From DASXYG01 sp036502625 (lineage in GTDB: Bacteria > Actinomycetota > Actinomycetes > Streptosporangiales > Streptosporangiaceae), in contig DASXYG010000118.1 in the NCBI GenBank assembly GCA_036502625.1, positions 1 to 56,498 on the forward strand: 56,498 nucleotides of DNA, read 5' to 3'. How positions within the stretch are numbered: position 1 is the stretch's first letter; every line of letters begins with the position of its first letter. This document shows, one piece after another, positions 48,251 through 56,489 of the stretch. The notes beneath the pieces are model-generated. The model was given only the letters and a program-made list of their open reading frames with translations, was not told the DNA's origin and made no database searches. A program made the position numbers and the translations under genes.

Positions 48251-49471
48251 TCAGCCGTAGCGTACGGGCAGCTCCTTGATGCCGTTGATCCACGCGGATC
48301 GCAGCCTCCGGGGCTCGCCCGTACGCACGATGTCCGGCATGCCGTCGGCGATCGCGTTGAACATCAGGTCGATCTCCATGCGGGCCAGGTTCGCGCCCAG
48401 GCAGTAGTGCGCGCCGTTGCCGCCGAACCCGAGGTGCGGGTTCGGGTCGCGGGTGATGTCGAAGCGGTGCGGGTCGGTGAAGACGTCCGTGTCGTTGTTG
48501 GCCGAGGCGTAGAAGATGCCGACCCGCTCGCCCTTGCGTACGGGCTGCCCGCCGACCTCGGTGTCGTGCGTCGCGGTGCGCTGGAAGCACGTCACGGGCG
48601 TGGACCACCGGACGATCTCCTCGACCGCCGACTTCGGCCGCTCCGCCTTGTACAGCTCCCACTGGTCCGGGTTGTCGAGCAGCGCCATCATGCCGTGCGT
48701 GATCGCGTTCCTGGTGGTCTCGTTGCCGGCCACGGCCAGGAGGATCATGAAGAAGCCGAACTCGTCCTGGTTCAGGCCGCGGCCGTCGAGGTCGGCCTGG
48801 ATCAGCTTGGTGACGATGTCGTCCATCGGGCACTTCTGCCGCTCGGCGGCCAGCTCCATCGAGTACGACAGGATCTCCACCGACGCGGTCTCCTCGTCGG
48901 TGTTGTAGTCGGGGTCGTCGTAGCCGAGCATCTGGTTCGACCACGTGAACAGCTTCCCGCGGTCCTCCTGCGGCACGCCGAGCAGCTCGGCGATGGCCTG
49001 CAAGGGCAGCTCGCAGGCCACCTCCGTGACGAACTCGCCGGAGCCCTCGTCCCGTGCGGCCGCCACGATGCGCTCGGCGCGCTCGCGCAGCCGGTCGGAC
49101 AGCGCGTTGATCGCGCGCGGCGTGAAGCCGCGCGACACGATCTTGCGGATCTTGGTGTGCTCCGGCGGGTCGGCGTTCAGCATGATCACCCGCTGCATCT
49201 CGACCTGCTCGCGGGTCATGCCGTCGCGGAACCGGACGATCGCGGAGTTCTCGGCGGAGGAGAACGTGTCGGAGTCCAGGGACACCGTACGGACGTCCTC
49301 GTACCGGCTCGCCACCCACAGGCCGTCGTCGCCGAACGGGCCGCGCGAGTTCGGCTGGGGGTTCCACCACAGCGGCGCCGTACGCCGGAGCTCGGCGAAC
49401 TCCTCCAGCGGGACGCGGTCGGCGTACAGATCAGGGTCGGTGAAGTCGAAGCCCTCCGGCAGGCTGGGCAT
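48251..49471 (-). CDS. cyp125: Steroid C26 monooxygenase CYP125 (cytochrome P450)
   Basis: The 406-residue P450 closely resembles mycobacterial CYP125: AELRRTAPLWWNPQ, VSLDSDTFSSAENSAIVRF, VIMLNADPPEHTKIRKIVSRGFTPRAI, PLQAIAELLGVPQEDRGKLFTWSN, I-helix LLAVAGNETTRNAITHGMMALL, and heme loop FGGNGAHYCLGANLAR (Cys about residue 355). The enzyme oxidises C26 of cholesterol and cholestenone, the first side-chain step. A KstR-like box lies 35 bp upstream of the ATG. It is divergent from the SDR gene. Confidence 0.93.
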   Translation of the reverse strand: MPSLPEGFDFTDPDLYADRVPLEEFAELRRTAPLWWNPQPNSRGPFGDDGLWVASRYEDVRTVSLDSDTFSSAENSAIVRFRDGMTREQVEMQRVIMLNADPPEHTKIRKIVSRGFTPRAINALSDRLRERAERIVAAARDEGSGEFVTEVACELPLQAIAELLGVPQEDRGKLFTWSNQMLGYDDPDYNTDEETASVEILSYSMELAAERQKCPMDDIVTKLIQADLDGRGLNQDEFGFFMILLAVAGNETTRNAITHGMMALLDNPDQWELYKAERPKSAVEEIVRWSTPVTCFQRTATHDTEVGGQPVRKGERVGIFYASANNDTDVFTDPHRFDITRDPNPHLGFGGNGAHYCLGANLARMEIDLMFNAIADGMPDIVRTGEPRRLRSAWINGIKELPVRYG

Positions 49472-49505
49472 GGCGAACCTCCCACACCAGGCATTTCCCG
49501 CACAC

Positions 49506-49519
49506 TAGAACGTGTTCCG
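49506..49519. promoter_or_regulatory. KstR-type operator, cyp125 promoter
   Basis: TAGAACGTGTTCCG has the AACnnGTT core and one mismatch to the motif (last A is G). Confidence 0.72.
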
Positions 49520-49589
49520 ACGTTCGACAAGAGCCGCCGCGGGGACACCATGGCCTGGACGTGGCCTTGACGTCGGCGTCGCTTGTTTC

Positions 49590-49603
49590 TAGAACTTGTT
49601 CTA
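49590..49603. promoter_or_regulatory. KstR-type operator, SDR promoter
   Basis: TAGAACTTGTTCTA is a perfect palindrome and matches TnnAACnnGTTnnA at every fixed position, 28 bp before the SDR GTG. Confidence 0.88.
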
Positions 49604-49630
49604 CAGAGTCGAGCGATCCGAGGAGCCACC

Positions 49631-50554
49631 GTGGGGGACAGCACCGCCGCAACGACCGGAAGCGACGACGTACGGCTGGACGGGCGGGTCGCGGCCGTCA
49701 CGGGCGCGGGCGCCGGGCTCGGGCGCGCGCACGCGCACGCGCTGGCCGCCGCCGGGGCGCGGGTGGTGGTCAACGACGTGCCGGGCGGCGCGGCCGGGGA
49801 GGTCGCCGCGGAGATCAGGGACGCCGGGGGGCAGGCGGTCGCGTCCGAGGGCGACGTCCGCGCGTGGGAGACCGGCGCGGCGCTGGTCGCGGCGGCGGTG
49901 GACACGTACGGGGCGCTCGACATCCTGGTGAACAACGCCGGGCTGACCCGCGACCGGATGATCTTCAACATGTCCGAGGACGACTGGGACCTGGTGGTCG
50001 ACGTCCACCTCAAGGGCCACTTCATCGCCTCGCGCCACGCCTGCGCGTACTGGCGGGAACGCTCCAAGGCGGCGGGCGGCCCGGTGTACGCCCGCATCGT
50101 GAACACCGCGTCCGAGGCGTTCCTCCTCGGCTCCCCCGGCCAGCCCAACTACGCCGCGGCCAAGGGCGGCATAGCGGCCCTCACCACGTCCACGGCCCAC
50201 GCCTGCGCCCGCTACGGCGTACGAGCCAACGCCATCTGCCCCAGAGCCCGTACGGCCATGACCGCCGAGACTTTCGACCCCGCCCCGGAAGGCGCCCCCG
50301 ACCCGTTGTCCCCCGACCGGGTAACCCCCCTGGTCACGTACCTCTGCTCCCCCGCAGCCGCCCACATAACCGCCCAAGTCTTCGTGGCGTACGGCTCCAT
50401 GATCGCCCGCCTAGCGCCCCCCACAATCGCCAAGGAGTACACGACCCCCACCGCCCAATGGACCCCCGAAGCCATAGCCAAGTCCCTAGGCCCCGACATC
50501 CCCGCAACCGACCCAGGCTTCATAACCACATCCCTCCTCAACCTCAACCCCTAG
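49631..50554 (+). CDS. Short-chain dehydrogenase/reductase of the steroid regulon
   Basis: The 307-residue SDR has the cofactor motif TGAGAGLGRAHA, NNAG, catalytic Ser in IVNTASEA and Y-x-x-x-K in NYAAAKGG. It resembles Hsd4A/Rv3548c-type SDRs of cholesterol gene clusters, which act on 17-hydroxy or side-chain hydroxyacyl steroid CoAs; which one cannot be decided here. The GTG follows GGAGCCACC. The perfect KstR box upstream supports the steroid role. It is divergent from cyp125 and ends at a repeat-filled spacer. Confidence 0.85.
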   Translation: MGDSTAATTGSDDVRLDGRVAAVTGAGAGLGRAHAHALAAAGARVVVNDVPGGAAGEVAAEIRDAGGQAVASEGDVRAWETGAALVAAAVDTYGALDILVNNAGLTRDRMIFNMSEDDWDLVVDVHLKGHFIASRHACAYWRERSKAAGGPVYARIVNTASEAFLLGSPGQPNYAAAKGGIAALTTSTAHACARYGVRANAICPRARTAMTAETFDPAPEGAPDPLSPDRVTPLVTYLCSPAAAHITAQVFVAYGSMIARLAPPTIAKEYTTPTAQWTPEAIAKSLGPDIPATDPGFITTSLLNLNP

Positions 50555-51634
50555 CCCCATGCCACCGCCATCCCGGCGCCACCACCCTCTCCGTACCACC
50601 GCCCGCCCGGTGCCACCGCCCTCTCCCCTGCCGCCGCCCCGCTCCCCGCGCCCTGCCTCAGGCCACCACCCCCGCACTCCCGCATTCCACCGCCGCACCC
50701 CCAACACATACGGGCCCTGCGAGCCACCCGCGACGCCACGGGACGCGGGACGCGGCAGGGGGTGGCGGGTGGGGTGGAGGGAAGCCCCCATGCTCACCAC
50801 ATGCCTCGGGCGAGGTGCCGGGAGAAGGGAGCGGCCACGCACAGACTCGGGCTGGGCGCCTCACCTCATTCTCACGACGCGCCTCATGAGCACTGCCGGA
50901 CGCCGGAGCGGGGACCCGGGGTTCCGGGGTGGGCGGCTCCCCACCTCACCACATGCCTCAGGAGAGGTGCCGGGAGGACGGAGCGGGGCACGCGCGGCCC
51001 CATGCTCACCACATGCCTCAGGAAAGGTGCAGGGAGGCCGGAGCGGGGCACGCGCCGCGCTCGGAGTGGAGGGGAAGCCCCGGTGCTCACCACATGCCTC
51101 GGGAGGTGCCGGGAGGAGGGAGCGGCCACGCGCAGGCTCGGGCTGGGCGCCACCCCCGTCCCCACCACGCGCCTCAGGAGCGCTGCCCGGACGCCGGATC
51201 GGGGCACGCGCGGGCTCGGGGTGGAGGGGAAGCCCCCATGCTCACCACATGCCTCAGGAGAGGTGCCGGGAGGACGGAGCGGGGCACGCGCCGCGCTCGG
51301 AGTGGAGGGGCACCCCCCATGCTCACCACATGCCTCGGGCGAGGTGCTGGGGAGGACGGCCTCAGAGGGGTGGTGGGGAGGACAGTTCCGGGAGGGGCGG
51401 CGGAGGACCGCCTCGTGGGACGCGGTGGGACGGGTTGGGGGGACGTGTGGGGGCTAGGGCTGGTGGCCGGAGGAGGTCAGGGGGTGGAGGAGGGGTGGGG
51501 GTTTACCCGTCGGTAGCATCTTGGCGGGGTCGTGGGTACCGTAATGACACGATCTTGGCGGAGTGTCTCGCCTGGCGGGTGTTGGGTGATCCGGCACGTT
51601 AGGGTCGAGCGAGCGTACAGCGGGATCATCGCCG
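50555..51634. other. 1.1 kb gene-free spacer with a degenerate minisatellite
   Basis: No gene found. The centre is occupied by about eight degenerate tandem repeats (annotated separately); the right end near 51518 and 51552 has a direct repeat ATCTTGGCGG 34 bp apart, a possible regulator site for the glycosyltransferase gene. Confidence 0.65.
50793..51370. repeat. Degenerate minisatellite, about eight units of 60-81 bp
   Basis: The anchor CTCACCACATGCCTC or a close variant occurs at about 50793, 50871, 50945, 51005, 51086, 51161, 51241 and 51322. Each is followed by GAGGTGCCGGGAGG-type sequence and GGAGCGGGGCACGCGC. Units alternate slightly in length, and two carry a shorter CACGACGCGCC/CACCACGCGCC anchor. 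Confidence 0.85.
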
Positions 51635-53098
51635 GTGACCCGTCGACGGAAGGGCGGTGAGCGTGAGCGAAGGCACGCTGATGCCGGCATCGGCAGCGGG
51701 CGAGACGTGACGCGGGAACCGGGCAGCGCGCGAGACCTGACCCAGGAATCAGGCGACGTGCCAGACCTGACGTGGGAACCGGGCGACGGGTCGGACCTGG
51801 CGCGGGGACCGGATCGCGGCGGCGGCGCGGCGTTGAGGATTGCGCTTCTCTCGTACCGGAGCAAGCCGCACTGCGGTGGCCAGGGCGTCTACGTCCGCCA
51901 CCTGTCCCGTGAGCTGGCCGCGCTCGGCCACCGGGTCTCCGTGCTCTCCGGGCAGCCGTACCCCGAGCTCGACGCCGGGGTGGCGCTGCGCAAGATCCCG
52001 AGCCTGGACCTCTACAACGACGCCGACCCGTTCCGCACCCCGCCCCTGCGCGAGTGGCGCGACGCGATCGACGCGCTCGAGGTGGCCACCATGTGGACGG
52101 CCGGGTTCCCCGAGCCGCTGACCTTCAGCCTCCGCGCGCTGCGCGCCCTGCGGCGCCACCGCCACGAGTTCGACGTCGTCCACGACAACCAGACCCTCGG
52201 CTACGGGCTGCTCGGCGTCCGCGCCCTCGGCCTGCCGCTGGTCACCACCATCCACCACCCCATCAGCGTCGACCGCCGCCTGGAGCTGGCCGCCGCCGAG
52301 GGCAGCCGCAGGCTCAGCCTCCGCCGCTGGTACGGCTTCGTCCGCATGCAGGCGCGGGTGGCCCGCCGCCTCGACCCGATCCTCACCGTGTCCCGCTCGT
52401 CCGCGGCCGACATCACCCGCGACTTCCGCGTCGGCCCCGGCCGCGTGCGCATCGTGCCGCTCGGCGTCGACACCCGCTCCTTCCGCCCCCGCGAGGCCGC
52501 GCGCGTGCCCGGCCGCATCGTCACGATCGCCAGCGCGGACGCCGCCTTGAAGGGCGTGCCCACGCTGCTGCGCGCGGTCGCGAAGCTGGCCACCGAGCGC
52601 GACGTACGGCTGACCATCGTCGGCAGGCTCACCGGCGGCGGCCCCGCAGAGAGGCTGATCGGCGAGCTGTCCCTGGGCGACCGCGTCGACTTCGTCAGCG
52701 GCATCGACGACGACGAGCTCGGCGCGCTCCTGGCGTCGGCCGAGGTCGCGGTGGTGCCGTCGCTGTACGAGGGCTTCTCGCTGCCCGCCGTGGAGGCCAT
52801 GGCGTGCGCCACGCCGCTCGTGGTCAGCCGCGCGGGCGCGCTGCCCGAGGTCGTCGGCGACGACGACCTCTGCGCCCGGCTCATCACCCCCGGCGACCCC
52901 GAGGAGCTGGCCGCCACCCTCGGCGACCTGCTCGACGACCCCGCCCACCGCGCCAGGCTCGGCGCCGCCGGGCTGCGCCGCGTCCAGGAGAGGTACACCT
53001 GGCGCGCGGTGGCCATCGCGACCGCGGAGAGCTACCGCGAGGCGATCAGGCGCGGTTCCGCACCCCGCGCCCGTACGGAAGGAGCACCGTCCTGCTGA
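51635..53098 (+). CDS. GT4-family glycosyltransferase
   Basis: The 487-residue protein has a GT-B fold: N-terminal LRIALLSYRSKPHCGGQGVY, VRHLSRELAALGHRVSVLSG, and C-terminal VGRLTGGGPAERLIGELSLG plus the E-x7-E motif YEGFSLPAVEAMACATPLVVS. It should transfer a sugar from a nucleotide donor. The start is uncertain: GTG 51635 gives 66 N-terminal residues with a 10-residue tandem repeat, while TTG 51833 would give the usual LRIALLSY start without them. The repeat stretch could be a leader in untranslated RNA. The next gene, a methyltransferase, overlaps its stop. Confidence 0.82.
   Translation: MTRRRKGGERERRHADAGIGSGRDVTREPGSARDLTQESGDVPDLTWEPGDGSDLARGPDRGGGAALRIALLSYRSKPHCGGQGVYVRHLSRELAALGHRVSVLSGQPYPELDAGVALRKIPSLDLYNDADPFRTPPLREWRDAIDALEVATMWTAGFPEPLTFSLRALRALRRHRHEFDVVHDNQTLGYGLLGVRALGLPLVTTIHHPISVDRRLELAAAEGSRRLSLRRWYGFVRMQARVARRLDPILTVSRSSAADITRDFRVGPGRVRIVPLGVDTRSFRPREAARVPGRIVTIASADAALKGVPTLLRAVAKLATERDVRLTIVGRLTGGGPAERLIGELSLGDRVDFVSGIDDDELGALLASAEVAVVPSLYEGFSLPAVEAMACATPLVVSRAGALPEVVGDDDLCARLITPGDPEELAATLGDLLDDPAHRARLGAAGLRRVQERYTWRAVAIATAESYREAIRRGSAPRARTEGAPSC
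51701..51820 (+). repeat. 30-bp tandem repeat at the glycosyltransferase N-terminus
   Basis: Four 10-codon units: RDVTREPGSA, RDLTQESGDV, PDLTWEPGDG, SDLARGPDRG. The DNA unit is about 65-70% conserved, with GACCTGACC-like cores. Confidence 0.75.
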
Positions 53099-53844
53099 CC
53101 GTCGACTTCGACCGGTTCCCCATCCGCACCGGCGACCGCGTCCTCGACATGGGCTGCGGCGGCGGGCGGCACGCCTTCGAGGTGTACCGGCGCGGCGGCC
53201 ACATCGTCGCGTTCGACCAGAACGGCGACGACCTGGCCGAGGTGGCGAAGATGTTCGGCGCCATGCGGCTGGCCGGCGAGCCGCCGGACGGCGCGGACGC
53301 CCGTACGGTCCAGGGCGACGCCCTCGCGCTGCCGTTCCCCGACGCCTCCTTCGACCGCGTGATCGCCTCGGAGGTCCTGGAGCACATCCCGCACGACACC
53401 GCCGCGATGGCCGAGCTGTTCCGCGTGCTGCGCCCCGGCGGCATCGCGGCCGTGACCGTGCCGAGCTGGCTCCCCGAGCGCATCTGCTGGGCGATCTCCG
53501 AGCCGTACCACACGGCGGACGGCGGCCACGTGCGCATCTACACCCGCGCCGAGCTGGAGGCCAAGCTGAAGGCCACCGGGTTCGCCATCGGCCCGCACCA
53601 CCACGCGCACGGCCTGCACTCCCCGTACTGGTGGCTCAAGTGCGCGGTGGGCGTCGACCGTACGGACCACGTGCTCACCAGCGCGTACCACAAGCTCCTG
53701 GTCTGGGACATCATGAAGGCGCCGCGCACCACCCGGGTCACCGAGCGCGCCCTCAACCCGCTGATCGGCAAGAGCGTCGTCGTGTACCTCCGGCGGCCGC
53801 TCGACGCCCGTGCCGCGGCGCGGACGGCGGATGCGGCGGCCTGA
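53095..53844 (+). CDS. Class I SAM-dependent methyltransferase (apparent CTG start)
   Basis: The 249-residue protein has the SAM motif RVLDMGCGGGRHAFEVYRRGG, VIASEVLEHIPHDTAAMAEL and FRVLRPGGIAAVTVPSWLPERICW. The substrate is unknown. No ATG, GTG or TTG lies near the start of the homologous region. CTG at 53095-53097 overlaps the glycosyltransferase TGA (CTGA) and has GGAAGGAG 10 nt upstream, so it is the best start; a CTG at 53092 is also in frame. It overlaps the prenyltransferase-like gene by 14 bp. The three genes are translationally linked. Confidence 0.8.
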   Translation: MTVDFDRFPIRTGDRVLDMGCGGGRHAFEVYRRGGHIVAFDQNGDDLAEVAKMFGAMRLAGEPPDGADARTVQGDALALPFPDASFDRVIASEVLEHIPHDTAAMAELFRVLRPGGIAAVTVPSWLPERICWAISEPYHTADGGHVRIYTRAELEAKLKATGFAIGPHHHAHGLHSPYWWLKCAVGVDRTDHVLTSAYHKLLVWDIMKAPRTTRVTERALNPLIGKSVVVYLRRPLDARAAARTADAAA

Positions 53845-54907
53845 CCCGCCGGAGGTGGCGGGCGTGCTCGCCGCGTCCGACGTCGCCGCGACCGCGGCGT
53901 ACATCGCCTCCGCGCAGGAGCCGTCAGGCGCGATCCCGTGGTACCCCGGCGGCCACACCGACCCGTGGGACCACGTCGAGTGCGCGATGGCGCTGAGCGT
54001 CGCCGGGCATCCCGGCCGCGCCGCCGCCGCGTACGACTGGCTGCGCCGCACCCAGCGCGCCGACGGCTCGTGGCCGACGCGGGTGCGCGGCCCGGTCGTG
54101 GAGGACGCCACGGCCGACGTCAACCACTGCGCGTACGTCGCCGTCGGCGTCTGGCACCACACGCTGGCGACCGGCGACCTCTCCGTGGCCGAGGCCATGT
54201 GGGACACCGTGCGCCGCATGGTCGCGTTCGTGCTGCGGCTCCAGCGGCCGCGCGGCGAGGTGCCGTGGGCGTGCGACGCGTACGGCGTGCCGGCCGACGA
54301 CGCCCTGCTGACCGGCTGCGCGAGCATCCACCAGGCGCTGCGGTGCGCCGCCGCGCTCGCCGACAGGCTCGGCCGCCCGCAGCCCGACTGGGAGCTGGCC
54401 GCCGCGAGGCTCGGCCACGTGATCGCCGCGCACGAGGAGGTCTTCGGCGACCGCGACCGCTACTCCATGGACTGGTACTACCCGGTCCTCGGCGGCGCCG
54501 TCCGCGGCGAGCGCGCCGCGGAGCGGTTCGACGCCTCGTGGGACCGCTTCGTCGTGCCCGGCCTCGGCTGCCGCTGCGTGAGCGACCAGCCGTGGGTGAC
54601 CGGCGCGGAGACCTGCGAACTCGTCATGGCCCTGCACGCCGTGGGCCGTACGCCCGAGGCCGTGGGCCTGTTCGCCGCCGTGCAGCGGCACCTCCGCGAG
54701 CCGGACGGGTCGTACTGGACCGGCTACCAGTTCGCCGAGGACGTCAACTGGCCGGACGAGCACAGCACCTGGACGTCCGCCGCGGTGATCCTCGCCGCCG
54801 ACGCCCTGTCGGCCACCACCCCCGCCTCGCGGATCTTCGCCGACGTGCGCCCGCTCCCCTTCGCGCCCGGCCACTGCGGCTGCGCGGTGCCGTCGCCGCG
54901 CGCCTGA
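53831..54907 (+). CDS. Prenyltransferase/squalene-oxidase-repeat-like protein
   Basis: The 358-residue protein has an alpha/alpha toroid pattern: YIASAQEPSGAIPWYPGGHTDPWDHVECAMAL, YDWLRRTQRADGSWPTRV, FVLRLQRPRGEVPWACD, HLREPDGSYWTGYQFAEDVNWPDEHSTWTSAAVILAAD. It ends in paired Cys/His (FAPGHCGCAVP). QxxDGSW-type repeats are those of terpene cyclase/prenyltransferase-like and related glycan-modifying proteins; the substrate is unknown. The ATG at 53831 is preferred over GTG 53810. The gene overlaps the methyltransferase end. Confidence 0.75.
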   Translation: MRRPDPPEVAGVLAASDVAATAAYIASAQEPSGAIPWYPGGHTDPWDHVECAMALSVAGHPGRAAAAYDWLRRTQRADGSWPTRVRGPVVEDATADVNHCAYVAVGVWHHTLATGDLSVAEAMWDTVRRMVAFVLRLQRPRGEVPWACDAYGVPADDALLTGCASIHQALRCAAALADRLGRPQPDWELAAARLGHVIAAHEEVFGDRDRYSMDWYYPVLGGAVRGERAAERFDASWDRFVVPGLGCRCVSDQPWVTGAETCELVMALHAVGRTPEAVGLFAAVQRHLREPDGSYWTGYQFAEDVNWPDEHSTWTSAAVILAADALSATTPASRIFADVRPLPFAPGHCGCAVPSPRA

Positions 54908-55006
54908 ACGCCCCGAGGCTCAGGCTTTCATCAACTGTCTGGCCGTCCACTGGAGACGGTCCGTAGCGTCCATGTCACCCCTCAAGCGAGCGCTCAAGGA
55001 GACGAT

Positions 55007-55378
55007 ATGAGCACGCGAGCACGAGTTCTCTCGGCGGCCGTGGCGGCCGGCGCGGTCGGTTCGGTCCTGGTCGGCGTCGCCCCCGCGGCACAGGCCGAGC
55101 AGGGCCTGTCGTCCTGCCCCGGCGAGGTCCTCTGCCTGTACCAGTACAAGAACTACGGCGGCCAGATGCTGAAGGTCGCCAGCAACGCCCACGAGACGAG
55201 CCTGGGCTCGTGGGACAACAAGCCGAGCTCGATGGTCAACAACAGCGGCTACAGCATCTACCTGTACTCCGACAAGAACTACAAGGGCTCGAGGTACACC
55301 GCCAAGCACGACAGCGTCGACACCACGTTCTCCAACAACCACTTCGACAACACCGCGTCGTCGCTGCACGGCCACTGA
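55007..55378 (+). CDS. Secreted peptidase-inhibitor I36 / beta-gamma-crystallin-like protein
   Basis: The 123-residue protein has a signal peptide (AAVAAGAVGSVLVGVAPAAQA, cleavage after AQA). The mature part has one or two crystallin-like Greek-key repeats (CLYQYKNYGGQMLKV; IYLYSDKNYKGSRYTAKHD), as in the SMPI/I36 family of metalloprotease inhibitors. It contains two Cys (CPGEVLC), probably disulfide-bonded. GGAGACGAT precedes the ATG. A 15-bp perfect hairpin follows. It sits between the prenyltransferase-like gene and a second methyltransferase. Confidence 0.82.
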   Translation: MSTRARVLSAAVAAGAVGSVLVGVAPAAQAEQGLSSCPGEVLCLYQYKNYGGQMLKVASNAHETSLGSWDNKPSSMVNNSGYSIYLYSDKNYKGSRYTAKHDSVDTTFSNNHFDNTASSLHGH

Positions 55379-55394
55379 GCCGACGCGTCTGAGC

Positions 55395-55439
55395 GACCGC
55401 GGCGGGCGGCCCTGGGGCGTGGCACCGCCCGCCGCGGTC
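55395..55439. terminator. Bidirectional terminator, 15-bp perfect stem
   Basis: GACCGCGGCGGGCGG (55395-55409) and CCGCCCGCCGCGGTC (55425-55439) are perfect complements around a 15-nt loop, between the convergent I36 and methyltransferase genes. Confidence 0.75.
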
Positions 55440-55483
55440 TCGTACGGGACGGGCGGGTCCCGTGCGGGGCGGCGGCGCCGGCG

Positions 55484-56158
55484 TCAGGCGCCGTCGCCCG
55501 TACGCTCCAGGACGCGCAGCGAGCCCTGGACCCGGGCCTCGGTGAACGCGCCGCTGTCGAGCGCGCGGCGGTAGATGCGGTACGGCGCCTGGCCGCCGTC
55601 GGACGGGTCGGGGAACACGTCGTGGATGGCCAGCGCGCCGCCCGGCGCCACCCACCGCGCCCAGCCCTCGTAGTCGGCCTGGGCGGCCGCGTCGGTGTGG
55701 CCGCCGTCGACGAACAGCATGCCGAGCGGGGTGCGCCACAGCCTGGCCACGTCCGCCGACCGGCCCACGATCGCGATGACGTGCTCCTCCAGCCCGGTCG
55801 CGGCCATCAGCGCGCGGAACGCGCCGAGGGTGTCGATCTTGCCCGTACGCGGGTCGACGAGCGTCGGGTCGTGGTACTCCCAGCCCGCCTGGTGCTCCTC
55901 GGAGCCGCGGTGGTGGTCGACGGTGACGACCGTGGTGCCGCCGGCGCGCGCCGCCGCGCCGAGATAGACCGTCGACTTGCCGCAGTACGTGCCGACCTCC
56001 AGCACGGGGCCGCGCCCGGCGTACGCCAGGGCCGTCTCGTACAGCGCGATCCCCTCGTCGTCCGGCATGAACCCCTTCGCCGCCGCGGCCGCGCGCGCCA
56101 GGTCGGGCGCCAGGTTCACAACGGGATCGGGCGACTGTTCAGGGATCGGCTCACTCAT
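55484..56158 (-). CDS. Class I SAM-dependent methyltransferase (Methyltransf_24-like)
   Basis: The 224-residue protein has PVLEVGTYCGKSTVYLGAAAR (SAM motif I with TYCGKST), VVTVDHHRGSEEHQAGWEYHD, MLFVDGGHTDAAAQADYEGW and ALAIHDVFPDP. This is the catechol-O-methyltransferase-like Methyltransf_24 group. Many members act on sugar or lipid targets; the substrate is unknown. The ATG at 56156 lacks a strong ribosome-binding site, and a GTG two codons upstream is possible. It converges on the I36 gene and may belong with the GT4/methyltransferase/prenyltransferase set. Confidence 0.8.
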   Translation of the reverse strand: MSEPIPEQSPDPVVNLAPDLARAAAAAKGFMPDDEGIALYETALAYAGRGPVLEVGTYCGKSTVYLGAAARAGGTTVVTVDHHRGSEEHQAGWEYHDPTLVDPRTGKIDTLGAFRALMAATGLEEHVIAIVGRSADVARLWRTPLGMLFVDGGHTDAAAQADYEGWARWVAPGGALAIHDVFPDPSDGGQAPYRIYRRALDSGAFTEARVQGSLRVLERTGDGA

Positions 56159-56489
56159 GTTCACGGGTCCAATCGGTGCGGGGACCACGGACTCTACCGA
56201 CCGGCCGGGAGGCGCCGATCTCGGGGACGCGGTCGCCACCCCCCTCCCGCGCTTCTCCGCGCCCCACATATCTGCGAGGATGATCGGGGATGGCGGTAAG
56301 TCCGTTGTTCCGTTGCCGGCGGCCGCGGTGATCAGTCCCGCGGCCGCCGATCCCATTCCACGGCCGGCGCCTTAACCGAGCCGTCACCAAGTCGTTGACC
56401 GGGCGAACCGGGACATACGACCCCTTCGCGTGCTACCAACATCGGTGGTGCCGCGGGCGCCGAGGCAAGGCGAACCGAAGGGGATGGCC
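56159..56489. other. Intergenic region at the right end with a possible promoter
   Basis: No gene seen in the 331 bp. TTGACC (56395-56400) and TACGAC (56416-56421), 15 bp apart, form a weak plus-strand promoter candidate for the gene entering at the edge. Confidence 0.4.
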
